From assembly GCA_019240835.1 (NCBI GenBank), contig JAFAXQ010000305.1, positions 1 through 46,599 on the forward strand: a DNA stretch of 46,599 bases, given 5' to 3'. The DNA is from Ktedonobacteraceae bacterium (GTDB lineage Bacteria; Chloroflexota; Ktedonobacteria; Ktedonobacterales; Ktedonobacteraceae). The notes under the pieces were generated by a model. It was not told where the DNA came from and did not search any database. It saw only the letters and a list, made by a program, of their open reading frames with translations. Position 1 is the stretch's first letter. Each line of letters opens with the position of its first letter. Shown here piece after piece: positions 24,059 through 32,804 of the stretch. Both the position numbers and the translations under genes were made by a program.

Positions 24059-25657
24059 TTACTTTATCATTGCCGTAGCGGTGTGTAAGAGTTGGCCCAA
24101 GCTGGGTGTAATCACGTCGATCAAGGGTTTTGGATAGATGCCGACTAGCACAATGACCGCCGCCAGAGCAAAGAGCGGGACCAACTCGCGCAGGTTGGCG
24201 TCCCCTAGCCTATTCCATTTTGCATTGAATGGGCCGTAGAAGACTCGCTTGAGCATCCACAACAGGTAGGCGGCAGTCAGAATCATCGTAAAGACCGAGA
24301 TGGTAGTGATCACGTTGAGTTCCTGGAAACTGCCCGTGAAGGTCATGTATTCCGCGACGAAACCTGCTAGCCCTGGCAGGCCAAGAGAAGCCAGTCCGGC
24401 AAAGGTAAACAAGGTCGCTAACATGGGCATTTTCTTGGCGATGCCACCGAAGACGGCAATTTCGCGTGTATGGGCATGGTCGGAGATAACGCCGACGCAG
24501 AAGAACAGTAAGCCAGTGATGATACCGTGGCTAAACATCTGAATGGTGGCACCCGTCAATGCTGCTGTGCGGAAAGCGATGTTGCCACCGCTAGCGGCCG
24601 CGGCCACACCCAGTAAGATGATACCCATATGGCTGATGCTGGAGTAGGCGATCAATCTCTTCATATCCGTTTGTGCGAGACAGATACCTGCGCCATAGAT
24701 GATATTGATCACGGCCAGCACAGCCAGCGGACCTGCAAAGTCGTGTACGCCCATCGGCAACAGTGTGAAGCAGACGCGAATAAGTCCATACGCACCCATC
24801 TTGAGCAAGACTCCCGCCAGAATCACACTCACCTCGGTGGGTGCGTCGGTGTGTGCATCGGGTAGCCAGGTATGTAGCGGGAACATAGGAATCTTCACGG
24901 CAAAGGCAGTATAGATGAGCAAGAAGGTGATAAGTTGCAAGCCAGCGGTAGCGCCGATGATGGGAATGTTTACGACGCCATTGAACATGTGCTCTGTTAA
25001 GGCGAAGTAAGGCATACTGGCCGTCGCGGCGTTGTGGTTGCTGATATTGGTGAAGTAGAGCAGCAAGATACCTGCCAGCATGAAAATACTGCCGAAGAAC
25101 GTGTACAGCAGGAACTTCCAGGCCGAGTAGATGCGTCCAGGCATGCCATGTTTCAGAGTATCGTAGCCCCAAATGCCAATCAGCAGGAACATAGGGGCCA
25201 ATTCAAGTTCCCAGAACAGGAAGAAGAGTAGCAGATCAAGCGACAGAAAGACACCCATTACTGCTGCCTCAAGCAGCAAAAGTAGTGCCAGGTACTCTTT
25301 GACGCGTATCTTCTCCCAGCCACCAATGACGCTTAGCATGCTGAGCAAAGCATTAAGCACGACTAGGGGAAGGCTCAAGCCATCGATACCCAGGAAGTAA
25401 TCGATCTTAAACGGAATGGAGCCTGCCTTGAAATCAATCCACGGCGTGTGGATAGAGTCGGGCAGGTGTGTCAGATTGCCAAAACCTTGGCCAGCGGCGA
25501 GGATGCGGAAAAAGATTACCAGCGACAGTGCCAAGGTAGCCGCGCAAAATAGCAGTGCCATCCAGCGCGCTATTCTTGCAGGAGTCGCAAGGACTACAAG
25601 CGCACCGATCACAGGTAGCAGGATAATCCAGGTAAGATCACTTGCCAGTATGTTCAT
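24059..25657 (-). CDS. nuoM: NADH-quinone oxidoreductase subunit M
   Basis: The 532-residue protein is NuoM, a proton-translocating antiporter-like subunit. The conserved Glu lies in FLFWELELAPMFLLIG, and the key Lys in FAVKIPMFPLHTWLPDAHT, followed by LAGVLLKMGAYGLIR. These residues are essential for proton transfer in known NuoM. GAGGA precedes the ATG. The stop of nuoL and the start of nuoM are 12 bp apart, in keeping with one transcript. Length is normal for the family. Confidence 0.96.
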   Translation of the reverse strand: MNILASDLTWIILLPVIGALVVLATPARIARWMALLFCAATLALSLVIFFRILAAGQGFGNLTHLPDSIHTPWIDFKAGSIPFKIDYFLGIDGLSLPLVVLNALLSMLSVIGGWEKIRVKEYLALLLLLEAAVMGVFLSLDLLLFFLFWELELAPMFLLIGIWGYDTLKHGMPGRIYSAWKFLLYTFFGSIFMLAGILLLYFTNISNHNAATASMPYFALTEHMFNGVVNIPIIGATAGLQLITFLLIYTAFAVKIPMFPLHTWLPDAHTDAPTEVSVILAGVLLKMGAYGLIRVCFTLLPMGVHDFAGPLAVLAVINIIYGAGICLAQTDMKRLIAYSSISHMGIILLGVAAAASGGNIAFRTAALTGATIQMFSHGIITGLLFFCVGVISDHAHTREIAVFGGIAKKMPMLATLFTFAGLASLGLPGLAGFVAEYMTFTGSFQELNVITTISVFTMILTAAYLLWMLKRVFYGPFNAKWNRLGDANLRELVPLFALAAVIVLVGIYPKPLIDVITPSLGQLLHTATAMIK

Positions 25658-25669
25658 GAGTTCCTCATC

Positions 25670-27808
25670 CTACTTTCCGACTCCAAATGTGACCAGTGCG
25701 AAGACGACTACCGCCAGCACCGCAACGCCGCCAAAGAAGCCGATCATATATGATTGTACACGCCCTGTCTCTATGTAACGTCCATCACGCCCAAGCATGA
25801 TAGCTAGCCGTGCTATGCCATTGACTATGCCGTCTACGACGTAGGTATCGAATGCCTGCTCAATATGTGAGATACCGAGCACCACATAGCGTATAAGCAG
25901 GTCGTACAGTTCGTTGATGTAGTAGGCATGATACAGAAAGTTGTGTATTGCACGCAACAAGGCATTATTTTGCACAACGGCGTGTAATTTTGCAGCGTCA
26001 ACACGGCAGTACAGGCTATAAGCCACCGCTAGGCCAGCAAGTGCAACGACAACGCCTATCCAGGTTTTTCCGTCACTTAGGATCGAGCCTAAATTCAGCA
26101 CTGGGGCACTTGGCTGGAGGTAGTTAAAGAAACCGAACCAGTAACCTGCGATAACCGAAGGAATGGCCAGTAGAATGAGCGGCAGTGTGATAGTGATGGG
26201 AGATTCGTGTGGTTCGCCTTCACCGCGATAAGGACCACCCCACAAACCACCCAAGCTGCCACCTTTGCCTGCGAAGGCCAGGATATAGGCCCGTAACATA
26301 TAGAAAGCAGTCAAACCAGCAGTACCCAGCGTGATTACGTAAAGTCCCCAATCACCACGGTCGGCTGTCAGGTTAATGATCGTGTCTTTACTAAAGAAGC
26401 CTGCAAAGAAGGGAAAACCAGAGATTGATAGCGTCGCGATCAACCACGTAATGGCGGTAATCGGCATCTTAGGTCCAAGGCCACCCATCAAGCGCATGTC
26501 CTGCACTTCGCGGTGAGTGGCATGGTGCAGCGAATGCAGTACGCTGCCCGCCCCCAGGAAGAGCAGAGCTTTAAAGAAAGCGTGGGTAAACAGGTGGAAC
26601 ATGCCAGGGCCAGCACCATACTCGGAACCAGCAACGCCCAGACCAACGAACATATAGCCAAGCTGACTAATGGTTGAGTAAGCCAGCACACGCTTAAAAT
26701 CAGACTGTACAAGTGCGACCGTGGCGGCAAAGAGCGCCGTAATCGCACCTACCCAAGCTACGGTGCCGAATGCCGCTGGGCCAGCCGCTAGGAAGAGCGG
26801 AAACGTGCGTGCAATCATGTAGACACCTGCGGCCACCATCGTTGCTGCATGGATAAGTGCGCTTACGGGAGTTGGACCTTCCATAGCCGAAGGCAACCAC
26901 ACATGCAGCGGAACCTGAGCTGATTTACCGATAGCGCCACAGAAAACGAGAATCATGGCCACTGTCAGCAAATTCTTGTCTATATGCGTAACTGCTGTGG
27001 AAAGTTGGCCGAAGCTGAATGTGCCTGTGTTGGCAAACAAGATCATGATGCCAATGATGAAGCCAACGTCGCCAACACGGTTGGCCACAAATGCCTGCAG
27101 CGCAGCGCTAGAGGGCGAGGGACGCAGCTCGGCTGGTTTGGCACGCTTATTAATCCAGAAGCCAATTAGCAAGTACGAGCTTAGACCGACTAGTTCCCAA
27201 CCCACGAAGATGACCAGAAAGTTCTCGGCGAAGACAATCACCAGCATAGAGAAGGTGAAGAGCGTGAGATAGGCAAAGAATCGTGCATAGCCCGCTGAGT
27301 CTTCCATGTAGCCCTGTGAGTAGAAGTAAACTAGCAGCGAGACTGTTGTTACCACTACCAGCATGGCTAGCGCCAGGGTATCAAGGTGGAAGATGATGCT
27401 GTAGCTAGCAACTCCTCCTGGCTGCACGAACCAATCGTAGTGCAGAACATCAATGCCCCCAGCCGGTAGGGATTGCCGATTAAACACCGAAGTAAGCAAC
27501 ATGACCCACGAGTAGATGCAGGCTAAGGCCATAATACCGATGGCAACGTAGCCACTAGCAAGGGCACCTGCAGTCAGGCGTGGTACCTTGGGGTCGTCAT
27601 CGTCATCTTCGCCGTGTTCACCGTAGTCTTCGCCTTCAGAGCCGTGGACTTCAACTGCGTGCTCCTCTGCGTGCGTTGTAGTAGCGGCCATGTGTGGGCG
27701 GCTGAGCAGGTCCCAGACACGTGTGCCGAACACAATAACTACAAACGAGAGCAGGGGTGCTAGCAGGACTGCCCATGCATATTGATACAATGCCATTGCA
27801 ATCACCAT
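25670..27808 (-). CDS. nuoL: NADH-quinone oxidoreductase subunit L with His/acid-rich first loop
   Basis: The 712-residue protein is NuoL, the distal antiporter-like subunit with the long lateral helix. Motifs seen are FVGWELVGLSSYLLIGFW (Glu), SAQVPLHVWLPSAMEGPTP (Lys) and SALIHAATMVAAGVY. Between the first two helices, at about residues 42-75, is a loop rich in His, Glu and Asp with a run of five Asp, longer than usual and with no counterpart I know. The C-terminal 150 residues carry the lateral helix and final anchor. The ATG at 27808 overlaps the nuoK stop by 7 bp; a second ATG at 27796 is possible. Confidence 0.95.
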   Translation of the reverse strand: MVIAMALYQYAWAVLLAPLLSFVVIVFGTRVWDLLSRPHMAATTTHAEEHAVEVHGSEGEDYGEHGEDDDDDPKVPRLTAGALASGYVAIGIMALACIYSWVMLLTSVFNRQSLPAGGIDVLHYDWFVQPGGVASYSIIFHLDTLALAMLVVVTTVSLLVYFYSQGYMEDSAGYARFFAYLTLFTFSMLVIVFAENFLVIFVGWELVGLSSYLLIGFWINKRAKPAELRPSPSSAALQAFVANRVGDVGFIIGIMILFANTGTFSFGQLSTAVTHIDKNLLTVAMILVFCGAIGKSAQVPLHVWLPSAMEGPTPVSALIHAATMVAAGVYMIARTFPLFLAAGPAAFGTVAWVGAITALFAATVALVQSDFKRVLAYSTISQLGYMFVGLGVAGSEYGAGPGMFHLFTHAFFKALLFLGAGSVLHSLHHATHREVQDMRLMGGLGPKMPITAITWLIATLSISGFPFFAGFFSKDTIINLTADRGDWGLYVITLGTAGLTAFYMLRAYILAFAGKGGSLGGLWGGPYRGEGEPHESPITITLPLILLAIPSVIAGYWFGFFNYLQPSAPVLNLGSILSDGKTWIGVVVALAGLAVAYSLYCRVDAAKLHAVVQNNALLRAIHNFLYHAYYINELYDLLIRYVVLGISHIEQAFDTYVVDGIVNGIARLAIMLGRDGRYIETGRVQSYMIGFFGGVAVLAVVVFALVTFGVGK

Positions 27809-28125
27809 TTCATTATATCTATCTCGCCAACATCTACCGTTTCACGCTTGCGATAGATCGCAATAATCATCGCGAGGGCTACCGCAGCCTCAGCCGCAGC
27901 GACAGTAATGATGAAGATAGCGAAGATCTGCCCCGTCAGGTAGGTAGAGTAAGGCTTCACGTGGTTGAAGAACGAAAATCCTATCATCGTCACATTGACA
28001 GCATTAAGCATGATTTCAATACCCATCAACACACCGATCGCATTGCGCTTAGAGATCGCTCCATACAGACCGATACAGAACAGTATCGCTCCCAGAATCA
28101 GAAAATGATTAAGTGTGAGTCCCAT
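27802..28125 (-). CDS. nuoK: NADH-quinone oxidoreductase subunit K
   Basis: The 107-residue protein has the three helices of NuoK: LNHFLILGAILFCIGLYGAI, GIEIMLNAVNVTMIGF with the buried Glu of helix 2, and AAEAAVALAMIIAIYRK with the second buried Glu. Both carboxylates needed for proton transfer are present. It starts 4 bp after the nuoJ stop and its own stop overlaps the nuoL start, so translation is coupled. Confidence 0.96.
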   Translation of the reverse strand: MGLTLNHFLILGAILFCIGLYGAISKRNAIGVLMGIEIMLNAVNVTMIGFSFFNHVKPYSTYLTGQIFAIFIITVAAAEAAVALAMIIAIYRKRETVDVGEIDIMKW

Positions 28126-28129
28126 GCGG

Positions 28130-28657
28130 CTAGTCCTCCCTGCCGATTACAATGGCCCCGACAATCGCAACCAGCAACACCAACGAAGCGATTTCAAATG
28201 GTAGTACAAAACTATACTGTGTGGGGCTGTACAGCAGTTGACCAAGACGCACAACGTTATTGATACCGGCTGGCAACTGACCACTATCACTTCCCACAGT
28301 AGCTACGGCATGCGGGCTAGTAGTGGCAGCATAGATAATACTTACCCCTAGCAGGGTACAAATAATAAGAGCGATCCACCACTGCTTATTCGTAGGATTC
28401 GTTCGCTGCTGCTGTCCGGAGATACGCGTTAGCATAAGAGCGAACAGGATAAGAATGGTTACCGCACCAGCGTAGATGAGAATTTGTACAATAGCGATGA
28501 ACTCGGCATCGAGTAGCACATAGATACCGGCAGCCATCGCAAACAACAGAATTAATGCTACTGCGCTATGCACTATGTTACGAAGCACTACCACCATCAA
28601 GGCCGACCCTACCAGGATCACAGCAATGATCCAAAAAATAAGGGTGGCTAAGTCCAT
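28130..28657 (-). CDS. nuoJ: NADH-quinone oxidoreductase subunit J
   Basis: The 175-residue protein is NuoJ, with five hydrophobic helices, AVALILLFAMAAGIYVLLDAEF, and the diagnostic VQILIYAGAVTILILFALML with the helix-breaking YAGA. I choose the ATG at 28657: GGAGG lies 9 nt upstream and the protein starts MDLATLIFWIIAV; an upstream in-frame ATG at 28687 would add MPPTDWRYVF. It is the first gene of nuoJKLMN. nuoA-I are not next to it, so the peripheral arm must be encoded elsewhere. Confidence 0.93.
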   Translation of the reverse strand: MDLATLIFWIIAVILVGSALMVVVLRNIVHSAVALILLFAMAAGIYVLLDAEFIAIVQILIYAGAVTILILFALMLTRISGQQQRTNPTNKQWWIALIICTLLGVSIIYAATTSPHAVATVGSDSGQLPAGINNVVRLGQLLYSPTQYSFVLPFEIASLVLLVAIVGAIVIGRED

Positions 28658-28689
28658 AAAAACGTACCTCCAGTCAGTAGGTGGCACCT

Positions 28690-28735
28690 TAGAGGCCCTG
28701 CAAGGCCCCTGGCGGGGCCGCGAGTTGTCCCCGCG
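28690..28735 (-). promoter_or_regulatory. GC-rich hairpins in the nuoJ leader
   Basis: Within the leader between the promoter (28754-28782) and the nuoJ start, GCGGGG and GCCCCGC can pair, and GGCCCC can pair with GGGGCC across a 4-nt loop. The arms compete for the same GGCCCC bases. It may slow ribosome loading or act as a leftover palindromic repeat. Confidence 0.45.
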
Positions 28736-28753
28736 TACATCTATTCCTTTGCC

Positions 28754-28782
28754 ATTTTAGCAAAACGTGCATCATATGACAA
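28754..28782 (-). promoter_or_regulatory. nuoJ: Candidate promoter of nuoJKLMN
   Basis: On the minus strand TTGTCA (28777-28782) is followed by a 17-nt spacer and TAAAAT (28754-28759), each matching 5/6 of the consensus. The start point would be near 28747, giving a leader of about 90 nt. Confidence 0.6.
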
Positions 28783-28825
28783 GGGCAACGGTGTTGAAAG
28801 TTCACTCCATTTGCGGACTTCCTCT

Positions 28826-28920
28826 GAACTCGTTGTGTTTTTGCAATGCTCTTCACCGTGCAAAAATACAACAAGTTCAAACTACGTGCGTAAAGAAACA
28901 ATGCGAGGACTATAGTCCTC
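28826..28920. repeat. 20-bp inverted repeat and 16-bp palindrome in the divergent intergenic region
   Basis: 28826-28845 pairs with 28859-28878 (18 of 20 positions complementary) around a 13-bp loop. GAGGACTATAGTCCTC at 28905-28920 is a perfect palindrome. Both lie upstream of the nuoJ promoter and upstream of the pseudokinase gene at 29049, so they could be binding sites or transcript ends. The stretch 28921-29048 also has the repeated ATAAGCT motif and no gene. Confidence 0.5.
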
Positions 28921-29048
28921 TGCACGCAACTTTTAAGTAACGCTGGCCGTTATACCTAATATAAGCTGTTATAAGCTAGCTTCTATATGATGTGATTATT
29001 GCTGAAGTTGTAATACCGTGAATACATAATGAAGGGGCAACAGAGGTA

Positions 29049-30971
29049 ATGAGTATAATACAAACAATGGCAGAGCAAAGTCCCTCTCAAGGCCTGCACT
29101 GTGAAAATTGCATTGCTATTTTACCTTCTCGTGCTGCATTTTGTGGCGTTTGTGGCGAACGCCTCAATAGAACCGCGGGCGTGCTATCGCAAGATGCCCT
29201 TGATGTTGCTGAACAATATCGTATCACTAGGTTAGTACGTCGCAGTCCCTCTATTCAACTTTTTCTCGCCTCCGATAATCAGCACCAGCGACCAGTCGCT
29301 ATTCGCGACATCGATATAAGCGAACTCGACGATGAGGCCAAGACACACGTTATTGATGCATCGCTGCAGGAGTATGATCTGCTGCGCTATCATAGGGTAG
29401 ACAATGTGATGCCGGTCATTGATCTGCGCTACTTGCAGGGTCATCTCTTTCTGGTAATGGCTTGGCCCTTTCAAACGAAAGTGCATGGCGATGAAGAGCA
29501 GTCACAGTTGCACCTCTACACACTCCAAGACCTACTGCAAAGCAATATTGGGCTTCCTAGTGAGCTAACAGCAATCTCCTGGATATATCAACTTTGTCTC
29601 GCAGTAGATCGTTTGCACCAGCAGCAGATTATGCTAGGGCAGCTCGATCCATATACTATCGTAGTGAGCGAGAGCCGCTATCGTGGGTCGCCTGCTCTTA
29701 TGGTCTCTTGGCTGCTACCTTCTATACGCGATCTTCTACCCGCTGTCTCGACAGATACGCATGCCACCTATTTTGCTGCCCCCGAGGTAGTTCCAGGAAA
29801 GATAGAAGCATGCTCAGATGTCTACAGTCTCGGTGCTCTTCTCTATCTGTTGCTGACCGGCAAAGTTCCCGATATACCCACACTAGACCCTCCCTACTCT
29901 CTTGTCGCCCCGCATGAACTCAATTCAGCCATTAGTGATAGTCTCGAAGGGGTAATCATGCGTGCCCTAGCCTTCGAGCCTGTAAACCGCTTCCAAAGTG
30001 CTGAAGAGATGGCGATGGCGCTACAGAGTTTGTATAGCGGTGTCGACTTGGCGTGTATAGATGAGGAGCAGGAGGTGGCTTCCTCCCTAGTGGAATCAAG
30101 CTTCAACAAGCGCATACAGCCTATAGATGATCGAGAGGATGTCACCGTCTCGATTGTCCCACTTCAATCGAGCCTAGCGCACTGGCATCTAGCAGCGGTA
30201 CAAACAGAGAATTTGGCAACCCAGGAGGAAGAGTCGGCACAGAGTCACGTGCAGCTGGCGGATACATCCACAGCAGAAGGAGATGTCGAGGAAAACACCA
30301 GCGAGCAAGAGCCGCTGCCACAGCCGATGCCACGCATGACAAAAGTGCCACCAGTTGGTGTTGCAGAGGTACCTCTGCTAGAACGTGTCAAACAGCAAAT
30401 TACTGGCATGCTACCGGTATTGCCTCGATCAAAGGCGCAAAACACTGGCCTTAGTCCATCTGAGGCAGTACCCTCAGACAATAAGTTTTCCTTCTTCAAA
30501 CAGCTCCAGCAATTTGTTCTCGGTGAACAACAGCATAGCACGACAGCAGCGGCCTTAATCGAAGCACCACTGCGCGTCCAGCCTAATCAAGAATATGTAC
30601 TGCGTATCCATCTAACGGGGCGGGATGAGCCTGCCTATGCAAAAAAAGGAGCGCCACTTGCCGGGTTAAGTGCTCTTATGCGTGGAGAGCTTGTTCACAT
30701 AGAGGTACGCTCAGCGCTCTACCAGAACTATGCATACATCGTGCAACAGGTTGATGTCCACGTTCCCTTGCGTGACTACACTGCAGAGATAACCATTCCA
30801 ATGCAACCACTCACTAGCGGGTCTGGCGGGCGACGTGAACGCTTGCATATCTTCTTCACTGACGAAGTGCGCCACCCCCTCTACGAGAAGCCATTCGTGG
30901 TTGAAATCTTCGTCTCGCACCTCGTGCAAAGTGGGCGCGAAGGGCATAATGTGCTCACGATCCCGTTTTAG
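29049..30971 (+). CDS. Zinc-ribbon pseudokinase with an unknown C-terminal domain
   Basis: The 640-residue protein starts with a zinc ribbon (CENC at about 18-21, CGVCG at about 32-36). Residues about 55-340 have the fold signs of a Ser/Thr kinase (AAPEV, SDVYSLGALLYLLLTGKVP, the final helix with RALAFEPVNRF), but the catalytic parts are gone: no glycine loop, Arg in VAIRDIDI where the ATP-binding Lys is expected, LGQLDP in place of HRD and VSWLL in place of DFG. It should therefore not phosphorylate. An acidic, Gln/Glu/Pro-rich linker runs to about 470. Residues about 510-640 look beta-rich (YVLRIHLTGRDEPAY, AEITIPMQPL, RERLHIFFTD) and I do not recognise them. No membrane segment. The role may be as a scaffold. 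Confidence 0.75.
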   Translation: MSIIQTMAEQSPSQGLHCENCIAILPSRAAFCGVCGERLNRTAGVLSQDALDVAEQYRITRLVRRSPSIQLFLASDNQHQRPVAIRDIDISELDDEAKTHVIDASLQEYDLLRYHRVDNVMPVIDLRYLQGHLFLVMAWPFQTKVHGDEEQSQLHLYTLQDLLQSNIGLPSELTAISWIYQLCLAVDRLHQQQIMLGQLDPYTIVVSESRYRGSPALMVSWLLPSIRDLLPAVSTDTHATYFAAPEVVPGKIEACSDVYSLGALLYLLLTGKVPDIPTLDPPYSLVAPHELNSAISDSLEGVIMRALAFEPVNRFQSAEEMAMALQSLYSGVDLACIDEEQEVASSLVESSFNKRIQPIDDREDVTVSIVPLQSSLAHWHLAAVQTENLATQEEESAQSHVQLADTSTAEGDVEENTSEQEPLPQPMPRMTKVPPVGVAEVPLLERVKQQITGMLPVLPRSKAQNTGLSPSEAVPSDNKFSFFKQLQQFVLGEQQHSTTAAALIEAPLRVQPNQEYVLRIHLTGRDEPAYAKKGAPLAGLSALMRGELVHIEVRSALYQNYAYIVQQVDVHVPLRDYTAEITIPMQPLTSGSGGRRERLHIFFTDEVRHPLYEKPFVVEIFVSHLVQSGREGHNVLTIPF

Positions 30972-31040
30972 AAAGGGGTACGCATCACTGTGTGGCGTTG
31001 AGGGCAGAGGAGCCATCGAAGCGGAAAAGTAACGCCCTCG

Positions 31041-31070
31041 TTGAATAAACATAATCAAACCAGTTATAAT
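31041..31070 (+). promoter_or_regulatory. Candidate promoter of the PsiE-like gene
   Basis: TTGAAT (31041-31046), an 18-bp spacer and TATAAT (31065-31070) precede the ATG at 31125 by about 55 bp. The upstream gene ends at 30971. Confidence 0.55.
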
Positions 31071-31124
31071 TGAAGGAGGGAGCACCATCGCTACCACAAT
31101 AGAAGCTGAAAGGGAGCACCACGT

Positions 31125-31745
31125 ATGGCAAAGTATAAAGTTGGTGTGGGCGAACAAGGCGGTACTCCATCACAACCCGAGCAAGATGCATCACAAGCCC
31201 AGCAAGCAGACTATGAGCGCAATGTGCAGCGCATGCGAGAAGAAGAGAGAAGGCATATGCAAGAGGATCCTGTTGCACATGCAGCAGGTAGTATCTTGGA
31301 CAAGACCGACACATTTATTTATGCTGCTGTCGGCTTCTGCTTCCTTCTGGGAGCAGTGGTAGCTCTGGTATACAGCTTCTGGGATTTTGGAGCTGCAGTT
31401 TTTGTAAAAGACCTGGCACCTCAGAGGTTAGCAACTGCAATTATCGACTTCGTCTCTGGCCTGCTTCTCGTCCTTATCATCACAGAGGTGCTAGGAACTG
31501 TCATTCACTATCTCAAAGCGCACGAGACCTCCCTGCGCCCCTTCCTCTTCATCGGTATCGTTTCTGCTACACGAAGTATTCTCTCGGTAGGTGCTCGGCT
31601 CTCCGTGGAAAGTGCAGGAGTCAAGCCTGACGATTTTATCCATGCTATGATAGAACTGGGTGTGAGCGCCGCTGTTGTACTTGCTCTCGGTGTCACTCTA
31701 AAGCTTCTTGGCAAATTAGTTGAACTTGGCTCATCTGGAGAGTGA
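31125..31745 (+). CDS. PsiE-like (phosphate-starvation-inducible family) membrane protein
   Basis: The 206-residue protein has a hydrophilic Gln/Glu-rich N-terminus of about 55 residues, then four hydrophobic segments. The segment LVLIITEVLGTVIHYLKAHE followed by LRPFLFIGIVSATRSIL is the hallmark of the PsiE family. The biochemical role of that family is not known, and nothing here confirms phosphate control. GGGAG lies upstream of the ATG. A short hairpin (31754-31760 with 31776-31782) follows the stop. Confidence 0.75.
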   Translation: MAKYKVGVGEQGGTPSQPEQDASQAQQADYERNVQRMREEERRHMQEDPVAHAAGSILDKTDTFIYAAVGFCFLLGAVVALVYSFWDFGAAVFVKDLAPQRLATAIIDFVSGLLLVLIITEVLGTVIHYLKAHETSLRPFLFIGIVSATRSILSVGARLSVESAGVKPDDFIHAMIELGVSAAVVLALGVTLKLLGKLVELGSSGE

Positions 31746-31814
31746 CTTTCTTTGACCTCAAAATGAGCTTTGGTCTGAGGTCGTTTGCTACCTAATAGTA
31801 CTGTAGGTACTAGC

Positions 31815-32684
31815 ATGAAAAAGAAGAGCTTACTGTTAAGACTGCGTACTAACGGCACGTACTACATCATAGGTGCGCTACTCTTATTAGCGGGTATACC
31901 GCTTTATCAACTATTTGTGCTCATCCCAGCAGGCTACGATAGCGCACTCGCAGATGCTAGAACAGCACATGTGACCGTGTATCTGGCTTGGATAGGCAGT
32001 CATAGTATACCATTTATTATCTATCGCGCCTTGTTAGTTATCGCCTTTGTACTGCTCATTAGCTTTCCATTTACCCTTTTTCGTATCATCGTCGCCCAGG
32101 AAATTATGGGCCAACAGGAGAACACGGAAGCAGGAGATGACCAAACAGAGCTAGCAGATGATGCGTTGGCGGCGACAACAGAGGAGAATCAGGGCGAGCA
32201 GGAAGAGAGCACAAGTGCTGATGATATGCCTGCTCATGCCTGGCGCGGCAAAGGCTTTGTTATTATTGCAGCTTGGTCGGGGTTCTTCGGCTTGATAGCC
32301 TATATCCTGGGCACAGTGGCAAGCACATTCTACCTCTTGTTTACTAGTCACGGCTTGCCTGCTACAGCCACACCGAGTAATTTTGCGACGCTCTCTACAT
32401 CTCTTTCACTCATCGCCAACACTGCTGGAGTAGGGCTACTGGCCCTGGCAATGCTCTTCTTTGGTGCAGTGATTGCGCGTCGTGGCCTCAGCTTGTGGCC
32501 AGGCATATGGCTTGCCCTTGGCTATGTAGCGCTGGCCGTAGCCGCTCTGTTCAGTGGTAGCGCTGTAGCGGCAGCCGTAGCTCCTGTTGCAAGTCAAGCT
32601 ACCCTCAGCACCCCAGCTACACTTCTTTTTGCCCTCTGGGTCTTGTGGTTCGGTGTTATGCTTGCGCGTCTCAAACCCGAATAA
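31815..32684 (+). CDS. Six-helix membrane protein of unknown function
   Basis: The 289-residue protein has about six hydrophobic segments (roughly residues 15-33, 62-85, 140-165, 190-215, 226-250 and 260-280). Between the second and third is an acidic, cytoplasm-like loop of about 50 residues (residues 88-138, rich in Glu, Asp and Gln). I see no motif that assigns a family. The ATG at 31815 is preferred (AGG 7 nt upstream); a TTG at 31785 is in frame but has a poor site. It lies 69 bp after the PsiE-like gene on the same strand. Confidence 0.75.
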   Translation: MKKKSLLLRLRTNGTYYIIGALLLLAGIPLYQLFVLIPAGYDSALADARTAHVTVYLAWIGSHSIPFIIYRALLVIAFVLLISFPFTLFRIIVAQEIMGQQENTEAGDDQTELADDALAATTEENQGEQEESTSADDMPAHAWRGKGFVIIAAWSGFFGLIAYILGTVASTFYLLFTSHGLPATATPSNFATLSTSLSLIANTAGVGLLALAMLFFGAVIARRGLSLWPGIWLALGYVALAVAALFSGSAVAAAVAPVASQATLSTPATLLFALWVLWFGVMLARLKPE

Positions 32685-32699
32685 TGATCCACTTATGGC

Positions 32700-32797
32700 C
32701 CTTTCCCACACGCCCTTATTGCAAGGGTGGAGAGAGCGTCACCTTGCCCCACAACTCCACCCTTGATAAATTTGTGATACATCATGCCCCTAGGGTA
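32700..32797. repeat. Dispersed palindromic element, copy 3 (also between convergent gene ends)
   Basis: AAGGGTGGAG (32723-32732) pairs perfectly with 32755-32764 across a 22-nt loop that contains TTGCCCCA. The end reads GTGATACATCATGCCCCTAG, closely matching the inverted end of the element at 12824-12880. It separates the membrane protein gene and the convergent citrate synthase gene and may serve as their terminator. No U-run is present. Confidence 0.5.
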
Positions 32798-32804
32798 GGT
32801 TGCT

